This document shows, in pieces, positions 5,105 to 11,827 of a stretch of DNA of 18,568 nucleotides. The position numbers and the translations under genes are program-made. The notes below the pieces were generated by a model, which was given only the letters and a program-made list of their open reading frames with translations, was not told the origin of the DNA and made no database searches. Source of the DNA: Sphaerochaeta sp. UBA5849 (GTDB taxonomy: Bacteria; Spirochaetota; Spirochaetia; Sphaerochaetales; Sphaerochaetaceae); contig DJGJ01000046.1 in NCBI GenBank assembly GCA_002432715.1, positions 38,403-56,970 of the forward strand. Direction: 5' to 3'. Position 1 is the first letter of the stretch. Each line of letters starts with the position of its first letter.

Positions 5105-7393
5105 TTATTTGATCAGGGCCGCTTCGGTGAAGGCCTCGAACATCCGCTGCGGGTGCAGCGGAATGGCATTGATGGCAACCCCGGTTGCATTGAGCACCGC
5201 GTTGCGTATGGCCGGTGCGACCGGAATCGTCGGAGGTTCACCCAGGGACTTGTTTCCGTACGGGCCGGTTGGGTCGTTGGTCTGTACGAAGTCCGCATGG
5301 AGCTCGGGAGTGTCGATGGCCGTCATCAGCTTGTAGTCCAGCAGGTTGTCATTGAGCATCTGGCCGGTCTTCGGATCGAACTTCAAGTGTTCGTAGAGAC
5401 CGTACCCAAGGCCCATGCTCATACCGCCGTGAACCTGTCCGCGGGCGGTCTGCATGTTGATGATTTTCCCTGAATCATGCACGTTGATAATATCCAGAAC
5501 CTTTACCTGGCACATCGGGATATCCACTTCGACCTCGGTGAAACAGACACCGAATGAGTAGGTGTTGTCGGTGCAGTGGTGGGACTCCTCGGCGGCGATA
5601 TGGGTGGAATTGGTAAGGCTGTAGCAGGACTCGATGGCCACATCGGCGACGCTGAGTAGCTTCTCATCCTTGTTGGTATGCACAATGTTGTTGTCCTTGA
5701 TATCCAAATCCCAAGGATCTTTTTTCAGCATGAAGCCTGCGAACTCGAGGATCTTCTTTCTGAAGGACTCGGCTGTCTTCTTCACCGCCATGCCGGAGAC
5801 ATAGGTTTGTCTTGAGGCATACGCTCCGGTGTCATACGGGGTTACATCGGTGTCCTGTTTGCTGACTACATGGACCTTGTCCACGGTCACTCCGATGGTC
5901 TGGGCCGCCATCATGGCAAAAACGGTGTCGGCTCCCTGCCCGATTTCAGTAGCGCCGATCTGCATCTGCAGTGAACCGTCCTGGTTGAGGACCATGCGAC
6001 AGGCCGATGTCTCCAAGCTGATGGGGTAGACGCCTGTTTTGTAGCAGAAAATCGCCATGCCCACACCCTTTCTGATCGGGCCGCTCTGGTTTGCATAGGC
6101 AAGACGCTTTTTTGAGTAGTCGAGGTACTTCTCGCCGCGGTCGATGCACTCTTCAAGGCCGGTGGAGTGGCAGGTGATTGTGGTGATCGGGTCGACATAG
6201 CCGAGCTTCATCATATTCTGCTTGCGAAGCATGATCGGGTCGAGCCCGGTCTGCCTGGCAATGTCATCGATGTGGGCTTCCAAGGCAAAACCGATCTGGG
6301 GAATGCCGTAGGCGCGCATCGCTCCTGCAGTCGGCAGGTTGGTGTAGACTGTATAGGCCTCGCTCTTGATCGCTCCCACAGGATACATCATGCGAAAGCC
6401 GTTGACCGCATTCGCAACAAGGGCGTGGGCGTGGGAGGCGTAGCCGCCTTGGTTGGAGTAAGCCTTGATTGTACGGGCCGCAAAGCTGCCGTCCTTACGG
6501 ATGTAGCTCTCGATATGGAACTGCATGGCGTGCCGGGTGCGGGTTGAAGCAAAGGTCTCTTCACGGGTGTAGGCAAGCTTGACCGGCCGTCCACCTACTC
6601 TCGTAGTAAGAAATGCATTCAGCGGTTCAGTCAGTGCATCCTGCTTGTTGCCAAAGCCACCACCGATGTACGGTTTGATGATCCTGATCTTCCCAAATCC
6701 TACACCAAGGGCTTGCGCGCAGACGCGGCGTACGATATGGGGAATCTGGGTGGAGCTGACCACTACGATTTTATCGTTCTCCATATAGGCGAAGGAGTTT
6801 GCACTTTCGATGTGGCAGTGGCTGACCACCGGCGTCTCATAGTCTCCGACCACCTTGATCAAGCCCTCTTCCTGGATTGCCTCTTCGAATTTGCCGATCT
6901 CGTATGTTGATTTCACCACGATGTTGTTCGGTCGTTCCTCATGAATGACCGTGGCTCCTTCCTTCATCGCATCTTCGACGGTAAGGATGGGAGTGTACTC
7001 CTCATAGGTGACCTTGATTTTTCTCACTGCCTCCTCGGCGGCGATTTCATCTTCTGCAATGACGGCGGCGATGTCGTCGGCATAACAGCGAACCCTGGCA
7101 TTGAGCAGCTTTCGGTCGGCAATATCCTGATGCTTGGGATCGGTCGACCAAGGGTGTCCGGCGGTGGGGAACTGGATGTCAGGGACATCAAAGCAGGTGA
7201 CAATGTCCACGACGCCTTTGACCTTCCATGCTTCGCTGAGGTCGAACTCCTTGACCCAGCCGTTTGCAATGGTACTGTGCAGCACCTTCGCGATCAGGGC
7301 ATGGGCGGAGACCAAATCGCCAGTGTATTTCGCTTTACCTGTTACTTTGTCGAATGCATCGACTCGTTTCAGGGAAGTTCCGATTATGTCCAT
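5105..7393 (-). CDS. xdhA: Molybdenum hydroxylase, Mo-pterin catalytic subunit (XdhA type)
   Basis: A 762-aa catalytic subunit that hydroxylates a purine or similar heterocycle at a molybdopterin centre. Seen in order: the N-terminal hammerhead domain (MDIIGTSLKRVDAFDKVTGK onward), GGGFGNKQD (244-252), AMRAYGIPQ (358-366) in place of the usual FRGFG-type loop, ATEIGQG (481-487), GAYASRQTYVSG (523-534), and KSLGEPP with the expected catalytic Glu719. The length is close to E. coli XdhA. The ATG has a strong ribosome-binding site, AAGGAGGA, just upstream. Xanthine is the likely substrate by overall form. Purine recycling through this enzyme would also feed electrons to NAD; assignment to one purine is inference. 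Confidence 0.9.
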   Translation of the reverse strand: MDIIGTSLKRVDAFDKVTGKAKYTGDLVSAHALIAKVLHSTIANGWVKEFDLSEAWKVKGVVDIVTCFDVPDIQFPTAGHPWSTDPKHQDIADRKLLNARVRCYADDIAAVIAEDEIAAEEAVRKIKVTYEEYTPILTVEDAMKEGATVIHEERPNNIVVKSTYEIGKFEEAIQEEGLIKVVGDYETPVVSHCHIESANSFAYMENDKIVVVSSTQIPHIVRRVCAQALGVGFGKIRIIKPYIGGGFGNKQDALTEPLNAFLTTRVGGRPVKLAYTREETFASTRTRHAMQFHIESYIRKDGSFAARTIKAYSNQGGYASHAHALVANAVNGFRMMYPVGAIKSEAYTVYTNLPTAGAMRAYGIPQIGFALEAHIDDIARQTGLDPIMLRKQNMMKLGYVDPITTITCHSTGLEECIDRGEKYLDYSKKRLAYANQSGPIRKGVGMAIFCYKTGVYPISLETSACRMVLNQDGSLQMQIGATEIGQGADTVFAMMAAQTIGVTVDKVHVVSKQDTDVTPYDTGAYASRQTYVSGMAVKKTAESFRKKILEFAGFMLKKDPWDLDIKDNNIVHTNKDEKLLSVADVAIESCYSLTNSTHIAAEESHHCTDNTYSFGVCFTEVEVDIPMCQVKVLDIINVHDSGKIINMQTARGQVHGGMSMGLGYGLYEHLKFDPKTGQMLNDNLLDYKLMTAIDTPELHADFVQTNDPTGPYGNKSLGEPPTIPVAPAIRNAVLNATGVAINAIPLHPQRMFEAFTEAALIK

Positions 7394-7494
7394 GAAGTCC
7401 TCCTTCTAATAAGGAACCAACGTTCGTGCACTCTTCCTGGAATTGAACAACCCGCCATGCATCGGCGGCAAGAAGGGCGACCTTTCTTCTATGT
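7394..7494 (-). promoter_or_regulatory. Structured 5' leader of the xdh operon
   Basis: From the predicted start near 7494 to the xdhA start, the minus-strand leader can form two adjacent hairpins. The first is AAGAA-A-GG with loop TCG and CC-C-TTCTT (around 7489-7471). The second is CCGCC-GATGCAT-GGCGG (7468-7452). I do not see the purine riboswitch core or another leader I can name with confidence. The structure may be a cofactor- or purine-responsive element or simply a stabilising leader. Confidence 0.35.
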
Positions 7495-7500
7495 AGGTCA

Positions 7501-7528
7501 ATAATACAACAATCTGCAACAAATACAA
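7501..7528 (-). promoter_or_regulatory. Promoter of the xdh operon
   Basis: On the minus strand, TTGTAT (7528-7523), a 16-nt spacer and TATTAT (7506-7501) form a sigma70-like promoter. It is the best match in the intergenic stretch and would give a leader of roughly 100 nt. Confidence 0.45.
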
Positions 7529-7582
7529 GAAAAAACTTGGAGGAGATTCGAAAGAAAACCACCGGTCTTGGTATCGGTTGCG

Positions 7583-7590
7583 TGTATAAT
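7583..7590 (+). promoter_or_regulatory. Possible promoter for the LuxR-type gene
   Basis: A perfect TATAAT (7585-7590) is preceded directly by TG, but no good -35 lies 16-18 nt upstream. It points towards the LuxR-type HTH gene about 100-200 nt downstream. The stretch between it and 7689 holds no other recognisable gene. Confidence 0.35.
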
Positions 7591-7760
7591 TTTAACATCT
7601 TTCTCCCTACGTGACGACTCCCCCGCCTGCATGAGAGTGGGATGGCTTTTCCTCTGGTATCATGAAGAAGCCAAAAAAGGAGTAATGTATGGCATGTCGG
7701 CATCCCCAGGAGTTGGTCTGAGCCCGCATTGAACAATTCAGATTAGGTTTTGCCCGACTG

Positions 7761-8018
7761 TTGGAGCAGGTCGAGCATCCCACGATGAGTACGAACCATG
7801 CCTCATTGCAATCGTTTGCTGCTGACAATTCGCTTAGTGGCAAGGAAGTCGAGGTGTTGCGCTTGGCAGCTGAGGGAAAAAGTGACAAGGAGATTGGTTG
7901 TGCCCTTTCTGTCTCGATTAAAACTGTGGCCAATCATAATCGCAGCATCTATGCAAAATGCCGTGTCAATGGACGCAACGAGCTGTTGGCCAAACTCTTT
8001 TCCCTGTCTGGCAGCTGA
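7761..8018 (+). CDS. LuxR/GerE-type HTH protein, small or 5'-disrupted
   Basis: Up to 85 aa with a complete C-terminal LuxR-type DNA-binding domain. LSGKEVEVLRLAAEGKSDKEI, CALSVSIKTVANHNRSIYAK and NGRNELLAKL give the four-helix GerE fold. No receiver or ligand-binding domain is attached. The starts available in this frame, TTG at 7761 and ATG at 7785, have poor ribosome-binding sites. The best initiation signal is AAAAGGAG followed by ATG at 7689, which is in the same frame but meets TGA at 7719 after ten codons. The gene may therefore be a nonsense-disrupted 109-codon HTH gene or the tail of a larger lost regulator. It is followed at once by a terminator. I cannot tell whether the short form is made. 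Confidence 0.6.
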   Translation: MEQVEHPTMSTNHASLQSFAADNSLSGKEVEVLRLAAEGKSDKEIGCALSVSIKTVANHNRSIYAKCRVNGRNELLAKLFSLSGS

Positions 8019-8040
8019 AGAGATAGCTTTTCTCTTTTTC
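8018..8040 (+). terminator. Intrinsic terminator after the LuxR-type gene
   Basis: AAGAGA (8018-8023), a 7-nt loop and TCTCTT (8031-8036), followed by TTTC. The stem begins on the last base of the LuxR-type stop codon. It ends just before the nucleotidyltransferase start, so that gene needs its own promoter or readthrough. Confidence 0.55.
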
Positions 8041-8041
8041 A

Positions 8042-8854
8042 ATGGTATGTCACTATAAGCCCATGATTGAATCCTTTATCGCAACCTTGGCTGCCCACCC
8101 GGATGTTGAGGCTCTTACGCTTGCAGGTTCCCAAACCGGTCTCGGACCCGACACGCTGTCCGATTATGACCTGTATATCTACAGCCAGCAGCCGCTGCCT
8201 TTGGCTTTCCGTCAAGCATTGGCTGAGCAATTTGCTGCAAAGGCCGAACTGCAGAATGACTACTTCGGTCCGGGCGATGAGATGCAGCTCAAGGATGGGA
8301 CGTTTGTCGATCTGATGTATCGCAATCTCGATTGGGTGGAAGAGGAAATAAAACGCGTCTGGGTGGGCCATCAAGCCCGGGTGGGGTATTCGACAGCCTT
8401 CGTGCACAATATCAAGACATCACAGGTGTTGTTTGACAAGCGTGGAAGGTTCACGCAGCTGAAGCAACTGTTGGAGTCTGAGTATCCTCAAGCCTTGCAG
8501 AAAGCGATTATCACCAATAATTACCCCTTGCTCAGAAGCAAGCTTACCGCATCCTTTTTCGAGCAGATCGAGCATGCCGTACAGAGAAAAGACTCCATCA
8601 GCCTGATCCACCGCACCTCTGCATTGCTTGAGAGCTACTTCGATATTCTCTTTGCCTTGAACAAGCAGACGCACCCCGGTGAGAAGCGACAGGAGGCTTG
8701 GGTGCATGCAACCTGCACGTTCATTCCCCCTCTCTTCGATGAGGATATCAAAGAACTTACCCAAAGCATCGGGCATGCCAGCCAACTTGAAGTGATAACC
8801 CGGCTTTTGGACCATCTGGATGAGCTTCTGAAGCAAGAGGGGTGGTTGACCTAG
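8042..8854 (+). CDS. Nucleotidyltransferase-like protein (DUF4037-like)
   Basis: A 270-aa protein with an N-terminal polymerase-beta-type nucleotidyltransferase fold. The signature is ALTLAGSQTGLGPDTLSDYD (about residues 24-43), continuing LYIYS, giving the GS and DxD metal-binding pattern. A third acidic residue is likely in DGTFVDLMY. The C-terminal half is helical, as in DUF4037 and aminoglycoside-adenylyltransferase-like proteins. It would transfer a nucleotide to an unknown small molecule, or be an inactive relative. The ATG at 8042 and the ATG at 8063 (MIESF) are equally possible starts and neither has a clear ribosome-binding site. The stop shares the tetranucleotide CTAG (8851-8854) with the stop of an amidohydrolase remnant on the other strand. 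Confidence 0.75.
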   Translation: MVCHYKPMIESFIATLAAHPDVEALTLAGSQTGLGPDTLSDYDLYIYSQQPLPLAFRQALAEQFAAKAELQNDYFGPGDEMQLKDGTFVDLMYRNLDWVEEEIKRVWVGHQARVGYSTAFVHNIKTSQVLFDKRGRFTQLKQLLESEYPQALQKAIITNNYPLLRSKLTASFFEQIEHAVQRKDSISLIHRTSALLESYFDILFALNKQTHPGEKRQEAWVHATCTFIPPLFDEDIKELTQSIGHASQLEVITRLLDHLDELLKQEGWLT

Positions 8855-8957
8855 AGCCTGTAGACCCGCTTAGGGTTGGTATGCAATATCTGTAGGCAGA
8901 TGGTTTTCGCTTCATCCAAACCAAGGGAGCCTCTATCCACCAGATTGGAGAACGCTA
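8851..8957 (-). pseudogene. 3' end of an amidohydrolase-family gene
   Basis: The minus strand reads AFSNLVDRGSLGLDEAK, then TICLQILHTNPKRVYRL and a TAG stop at 8853-8851. This is the form of the C-terminal tail of amidohydrolases: a helix, an acidic turn, then xxNPKRVYxL. Upstream of about 8957 the similarity stops and an in-frame TAA soon appears, so only about 34 codons survive. The stop lies in a CTAG shared with the convergent nucleotidyltransferase gene, as expected for an originally intact tail-to-tail pair. The family call rests on the tail pattern only. Confidence 0.55.
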
Positions 8958-9046
8958 TGGTTGCCTTTCTTCTTTCAGAACATGCCACTTACATTACCGG
9001 TGTCGATTACGCGGTTGACGGGGGAGCTCTGGCCTACGGGTTTTAG
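8951..9046 (+). pseudogene. 3' end of a short-chain dehydrogenase (SDR) gene
   Basis: The plus strand encodes NAMVAFLLSEHATYITG, then VDYAVDGGALAYGF and a TAG stop (9044-9046). This is the C-terminal end of classical short-chain dehydrogenases (AxAFLLSxxAxYITGxxxxVDGG). The Rossmann and YxxxK parts are missing, so about 31 codons of a once ~250-codon gene remain. It abuts the amidohydrolase remnant on the opposite strand near 8951-8957, which marks a deletion or recombination junction. An intrinsic terminator follows in the expected place. Confidence 0.7.
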
Positions 9047-9052
9047 TACCCA

Positions 9053-9102
9053 TACAGTACGATGAGCAAAGAAGGCAGGGGTGATGATACTCCTGCCTTT
9101 TG
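9053..9102 (+). repeat. Direct repeat copy A containing an intrinsic terminator
   Basis: AAGGCAGG and CCTGCCTT form the stem (9072-9099), with a TTTT tail, closing the SDR remnant. Positions 9069-9102 are identical to 18498-18531, and similarity continues upstream to 9053 (15 of 19 bases, starting TACAGTAC). Similarity ends at 9102, where the group II intron remnant appears to begin. Confidence 0.8.
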
Positions 9103-10062
9103 GTTTGCCCTGCATAGGCAATGACTAGACGGTGAAAGACCGTTGCAGGATGTAGTGTCTAGAAACTGCTAGCTGAAGGCAAGGGCGCAATTGCGAGATT
9201 GTGTCTGAAGGAAGCCGAAGGCAAACTTCCGAACCGACGAACAGAAACCACATACAAGGCCGCGATGATGGATGAGTCAGCCAAATGTGATGAAGTCCTC
9301 ACTACAATCATCGGGGTAAATGTGGCGGTTGCATGGAAGGAAAGTCATTGTTGCTCTTAACAGGGGAGGTCTGCGTCCCGTCTCCCAGCCTGCAATATCG
9401 GTGATGACGGGGACAAGGTGCATGGAGTTTCAAAGCGACATGCATTGGTCGGGCGCAGAAGTCAGCAGAGGCCATAGTAGCGGCAAGGAGACGCCGTGAA
9501 GGGCCGAACGATCGAACGCTCTTGCGAGCGGAAACGCCGAACCGCGGCAAAGGGGGCGAGATGCAGCTGGAAGATTCCAAAGGGCTGCAGGGAGCCCTGT
9601 ATTTGGAAGGCGGGAAAGGAAGGAACCTATGACAAGAGAGGGCATGCCAGTGCCGAACACCGAGCTTTGCGAGAGGCTCGTTTCCGACGACAACCTGGCC
9701 AAAGCCGCACAGAAAGTCAAGAGCAACCGGGGAGCCCCGGGCATTGACGGAATCCGTGCGGAACAGGCACCCGAGTACCTCGGGGCGAACAAGGAAAGGA
9801 TTGTCGCCGAGATTCTTGCAAGGAAGTACAAGCCGAGTCCGGTCAGAAGGGTGGAGATACCCAAGGACAACGGCAAGAAGAGACTGCTGGGGATCCCGAC
9901 CGTGAGGGACAGGATAGTACAGCAAGCGGTGGTGCAGGTGCTGACACCGGTGTTTGAACCGACCTTCAGCGACGCCAGCTACGGCTACCGGCCGGGGCGG
10001 AGCGCCGAGGATGCGGTCAGACAGGCGCAAATCTTCATGAGCGAGGGATATGAGTACGTAGC
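9103..10062 (+). mobile_element. 3'-truncated group II intron
   Basis: A structured non-coding stretch of about 520 nt leads into a group II intron maturase/reverse transcriptase reading frame. The RNA part contains clear helices, including ACGGT-GAAAG-ACCGT (9129-9143) inside a longer pairing of CTAGAC (9125-9130) with GTCTAG (9157-9162). The left edge follows an intrinsic terminator within a few bases, which is the known target preference of group IIC (bacterial class C) introns. The right edge is an abrupt loss of similarity at about 10062, inside the reverse transcriptase. Domains V and VI are not visible, so it cannot splice. Edges are estimates: the left is set by comparison with repeat copy B, the right by the end of protein similarity. 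Confidence 0.75.
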
Positions 10063-10102
10063 TGGAAGGTTGCCTATGGAAGCCGACCTGTGCGGAAGTT
10101 GA
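9629..10102 (+). CDS. Group II intron reverse transcriptase/maturase (LtrA-like), truncated
   Basis: 157 codons, of which about 144 belong to the family; full-length proteins are usually over 400 aa. Present: the RT0-type start (LAKAAQKVKSNRGAPGIDG, about 23-41), RT1 (KPSPVRRVEIPKDNGKKRLL, then GIPTVRDRIVQQA), and RT2 (VLTPVFEPTFSDASYGYRPGRSAEDAV). Similarity ends at GYEYV, just where the first catalytic aspartate segment (VDIDLEKFFD in relatives) should follow. The YADD box, maturase X domain and any endonuclease domain are gone. The last 13 residues are read from unrelated sequence. The ATG at 9629 follows AAGGAAGG. It is inactive as an enzyme. Confidence 0.85.
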   Translation: MTREGMPVPNTELCERLVSDDNLAKAAQKVKSNRGAPGIDGIRAEQAPEYLGANKERIVAEILARKYKPSPVRRVEIPKDNGKKRLLGIPTVRDRIVQQAVVQVLTPVFEPTFSDASYGYRPGRSAEDAVRQAQIFMSEGYEYVAGRLPMEADLCGS

Positions 10103-10365
10103 TAATGTCGTTTACTCGATTTTGGTGTTGTTGCTCTCAGAGAATAATTTCGATTACTACGGGGACGCCCATGTTACTTATCGGCGTTTGTGACAATCCA
10201 TATTTTTTGTGTTGCATGGGGTTGGGCATTGAGAATAGCTTTTCAGGATGAGTTTTATCACAATCGAGTTTTATTGTTAGAATCATCATAAATATAAATA
10301 AATGCACAATATTGGTCTTAAGAAATACATAAATAAAAAAATATCGAAAAATATTCATAAACTAC
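10103..10365. other. Gene-free, increasingly AT-rich stretch before the pectin operon
   Basis: I recognise no gene between the intron remnant and the binding-protein gene. Base composition changes sharply from the GC-rich intron to an AT-rich tract (about 10255-10365). A short inverted repeat AATAT-CGAAAA-ATATT lies near 10340-10355 and could be a regulator site. A minus-strand open frame in the left part (10137-10358) has no initiation signal and no recognisable similarity. Confidence 0.5.
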
Positions 10366-10393
10366 TTGCGTTTTATATGGTCTGTGATATATT
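10366..10393 (+). promoter_or_regulatory. Promoter of the pectin operon
   Basis: TTGCGT (10366-10371), a 16-nt spacer and TATATT (10388-10393), with TGA just before the -10 making it an extended -10 promoter. The predicted start at about 10400 gives a short leader to the binding-protein ATG at 10429. It is the only convincing promoter ahead of the eight-gene run. Confidence 0.6.
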
Positions 10394-10428
10394 TAGCCTA
10401 TTCCAAAACATTCCTAGGAGGAGACACT

Positions 10429-11757
10429 ATGAAAAAACTAGTCGTTGTACTGTGTACGATTCTGTTGGTCCTTCCCTTGTTTGCCGGCGGTTCCAGTGAA
10501 GCTGCAAAGGGACCTGCACAAGAGAAAACCATCGAAACATTCAATCCAAATGAAAAGGTTGAACTGAGGATTAACTGGTGGGGTGGGGAGACCCGTCACA
10601 AGGCAACCTTGGCCGCCATCGATGCATTCATGAAAAAGTATCCCAACATCACGGTGAAAGCCGAATATGGTGCATGGGACGGCTGGACGGAGAAGAACGC
10701 CATCCAACTTTCCGGCGGTACCGCCCCCGATGTCATGCAGATCAACTGGAACTGGATGTACCAGTTCTCTTCTGATGGATCCAAATTCGTTGATTTGCGC
10801 GATTATGACCACATTCTTTCTTTGCAAAACTATGACCAGGGTATCCTCGACCAGAACATAGTAGCTGGTAAACTGCAAGGACTGCCGATTGGTACCACCG
10901 GCAAGGTTTTCTATTGGAATAAGTCAACTTTCGACAAGGCCGGCCTTCCTGTACCTTCGACCTTTGCAGAAATTATGCAGGCAGGACAAGTCTTCAAGAA
11001 TACGCTTGGAAATGACTACTATCCAATGGGTCTGTATGAATATGAACGTATGTTGTTGATGATCTATTACCTCAATGCAAAGTATGGCAAGCCATGGGCT
11101 GTCGACAACCAGCTCAACTATTCTATAGCCGAAGTACAGGACGGACTTGATTGGATCAACAGCCTTGAAAAGAACCACGTACTTCCTTCAATTGCAACGA
11201 TGAAGGGAGATGGCGCCACGGTTCTGGAGAAAAACCCCAAATGGATGACCGGTCGATATGCCGGATTCTATGAATGGGACTCCGCACAATCCAAAATGGC
11301 TGCAGCGCTGGAGAAAGACCAGGAATTTGTCATGGGAGCCTTCCCGATGGATCTCGGTCCGAGCAAGGCAGGATTGACCAAGATTACCCAGTGTTTCGCC
11401 GTCACCGAAACTTCCAAGCATAAGGCAGCCGCCATTATGTTGCTCGACTTTTTGACCAACGATCCCGAAGGTGTGTTGATCATGGGTACCGAGCGTGGAA
11501 TGCTTGCAAACAATGCTGCAACAAAAGTCCTTGCGGACAATGGTCTGATGAAAGGTTTGACCTATGAAGGAAACCAGGCAGTACTGAAGGTGAATAACTT
11601 CTCCCTCGATCCGAATTTTGAGAATTCCGAACTGAAGGATACCACCGGACTCTACTATGAGGTCTTTGAGAGTCTGAGTGCAGGTGCAGATACCGCAAAG
11701 CTTGCTCGGTACATGGTTGAAACCATCAACGACGTATACCAGAGAAACGCATATTGA
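10429..11757 (+). CDS. ABC sugar transporter, periplasmic binding protein (pectin oligomers)
   Basis: A 442-aa family 1 extracellular solute-binding protein, the capture component of a carbohydrate ABC importer. The signal peptide is MKKLVVVLCTILLVLPLFAG, about residues 1-20, with cleavage likely after the Ala of LFAGG. There is no lipobox cysteine, unlike most such proteins, so it should be soluble in the periplasm. LRINWWGGETRHKATLAAID is the usual first lobe strand and helix, and SGGTAPDVMQIN is the family's substrate-cleft segment. The ATG at 10429 follows AGGAGG (10416-10421). With two permeases and pectin enzymes downstream, it most resembles Bacillus YesO or TogB; the ligand (rhamnogalacturonan or oligogalacturonide fragments) is inferred from context. 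An attenuating terminator follows. Confidence 0.9.
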   Translation: MKKLVVVLCTILLVLPLFAGGSSEAAKGPAQEKTIETFNPNEKVELRINWWGGETRHKATLAAIDAFMKKYPNITVKAEYGAWDGWTEKNAIQLSGGTAPDVMQINWNWMYQFSSDGSKFVDLRDYDHILSLQNYDQGILDQNIVAGKLQGLPIGTTGKVFYWNKSTFDKAGLPVPSTFAEIMQAGQVFKNTLGNDYYPMGLYEYERMLLMIYYLNAKYGKPWAVDNQLNYSIAEVQDGLDWINSLEKNHVLPSIATMKGDGATVLEKNPKWMTGRYAGFYEWDSAQSKMAAALEKDQEFVMGAFPMDLGPSKAGLTKITQCFAVTETSKHKAAAIMLLDFLTNDPEGVLIMGTERGMLANNAATKVLADNGLMKGLTYEGNQAVLKVNNFSLDPNFENSELKDTTGLYYEVFESLSAGADTAKLARYMVETINDVYQRNAY

Positions 11758-11764
11758 CAAGGTT

Positions 11765-11803
11765 GGCTTGGCATCTTGGCAAAGGATGCCAAGCCTTTCT
11801 ATT
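11765..11803 (+). terminator. Strong intercistronic terminator after the binding-protein gene
   Basis: GGCTTGGCATC (11765-11775) and GATGCCAAGCC (11785-11795) pair perfectly over 11 bp, followed by TTTCTATTTC. No new promoter is evident before the next gene, so it most likely attenuates transcription and gives more binding protein than permeases, as is common in binding-protein operons. It may also protect the upstream mRNA. Confidence 0.8.
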
Positions 11804-11827
11804 TCTATATATTAGAGAGAGATGATA

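Noticed and set aside
4461..5336. Plus-strand open frame opposite the xdh genes
   Set aside because: The opposite strand encodes conserved FAD and molybdenum subunits with intact motifs; this frame only reflects codon bias.
7394..7500. Known purine riboswitch in the xdh leader
   Set aside because: The conserved three-way-junction core of purine riboswitches is not visible; only simple hairpins are.
7719..7721. TGA in the LuxR-type frame as a selenocysteine codon
   Set aside because: It is at codon 11 of an HTH protein with no redox role and I see no SECIS-like hairpin at the right distance; a nonsense mutation or downstream start is simpler.
9308..10030. Long minus-strand open frame (240 codons) across the intron
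   Set aside because: It is antisense to the group II intron RNA and its reverse transcriptase, has arginine/proline-rich, low-complexity composition and no family similarity; the plus-strand protein is clear.
10063..10102. End of the intron reading frame as a real C-terminus
   Set aside because: Similarity to the maturase family stops at about 10062 and the remaining codons are read from unrelated sequence; the protein is far too short.
10255..10365. AT-rich tract as a replication origin or phage attachment site
   Set aside because: No iterated DnaA-box-like repeats, no integrase gene and no duplicated att-like core; a promoter region explains it.
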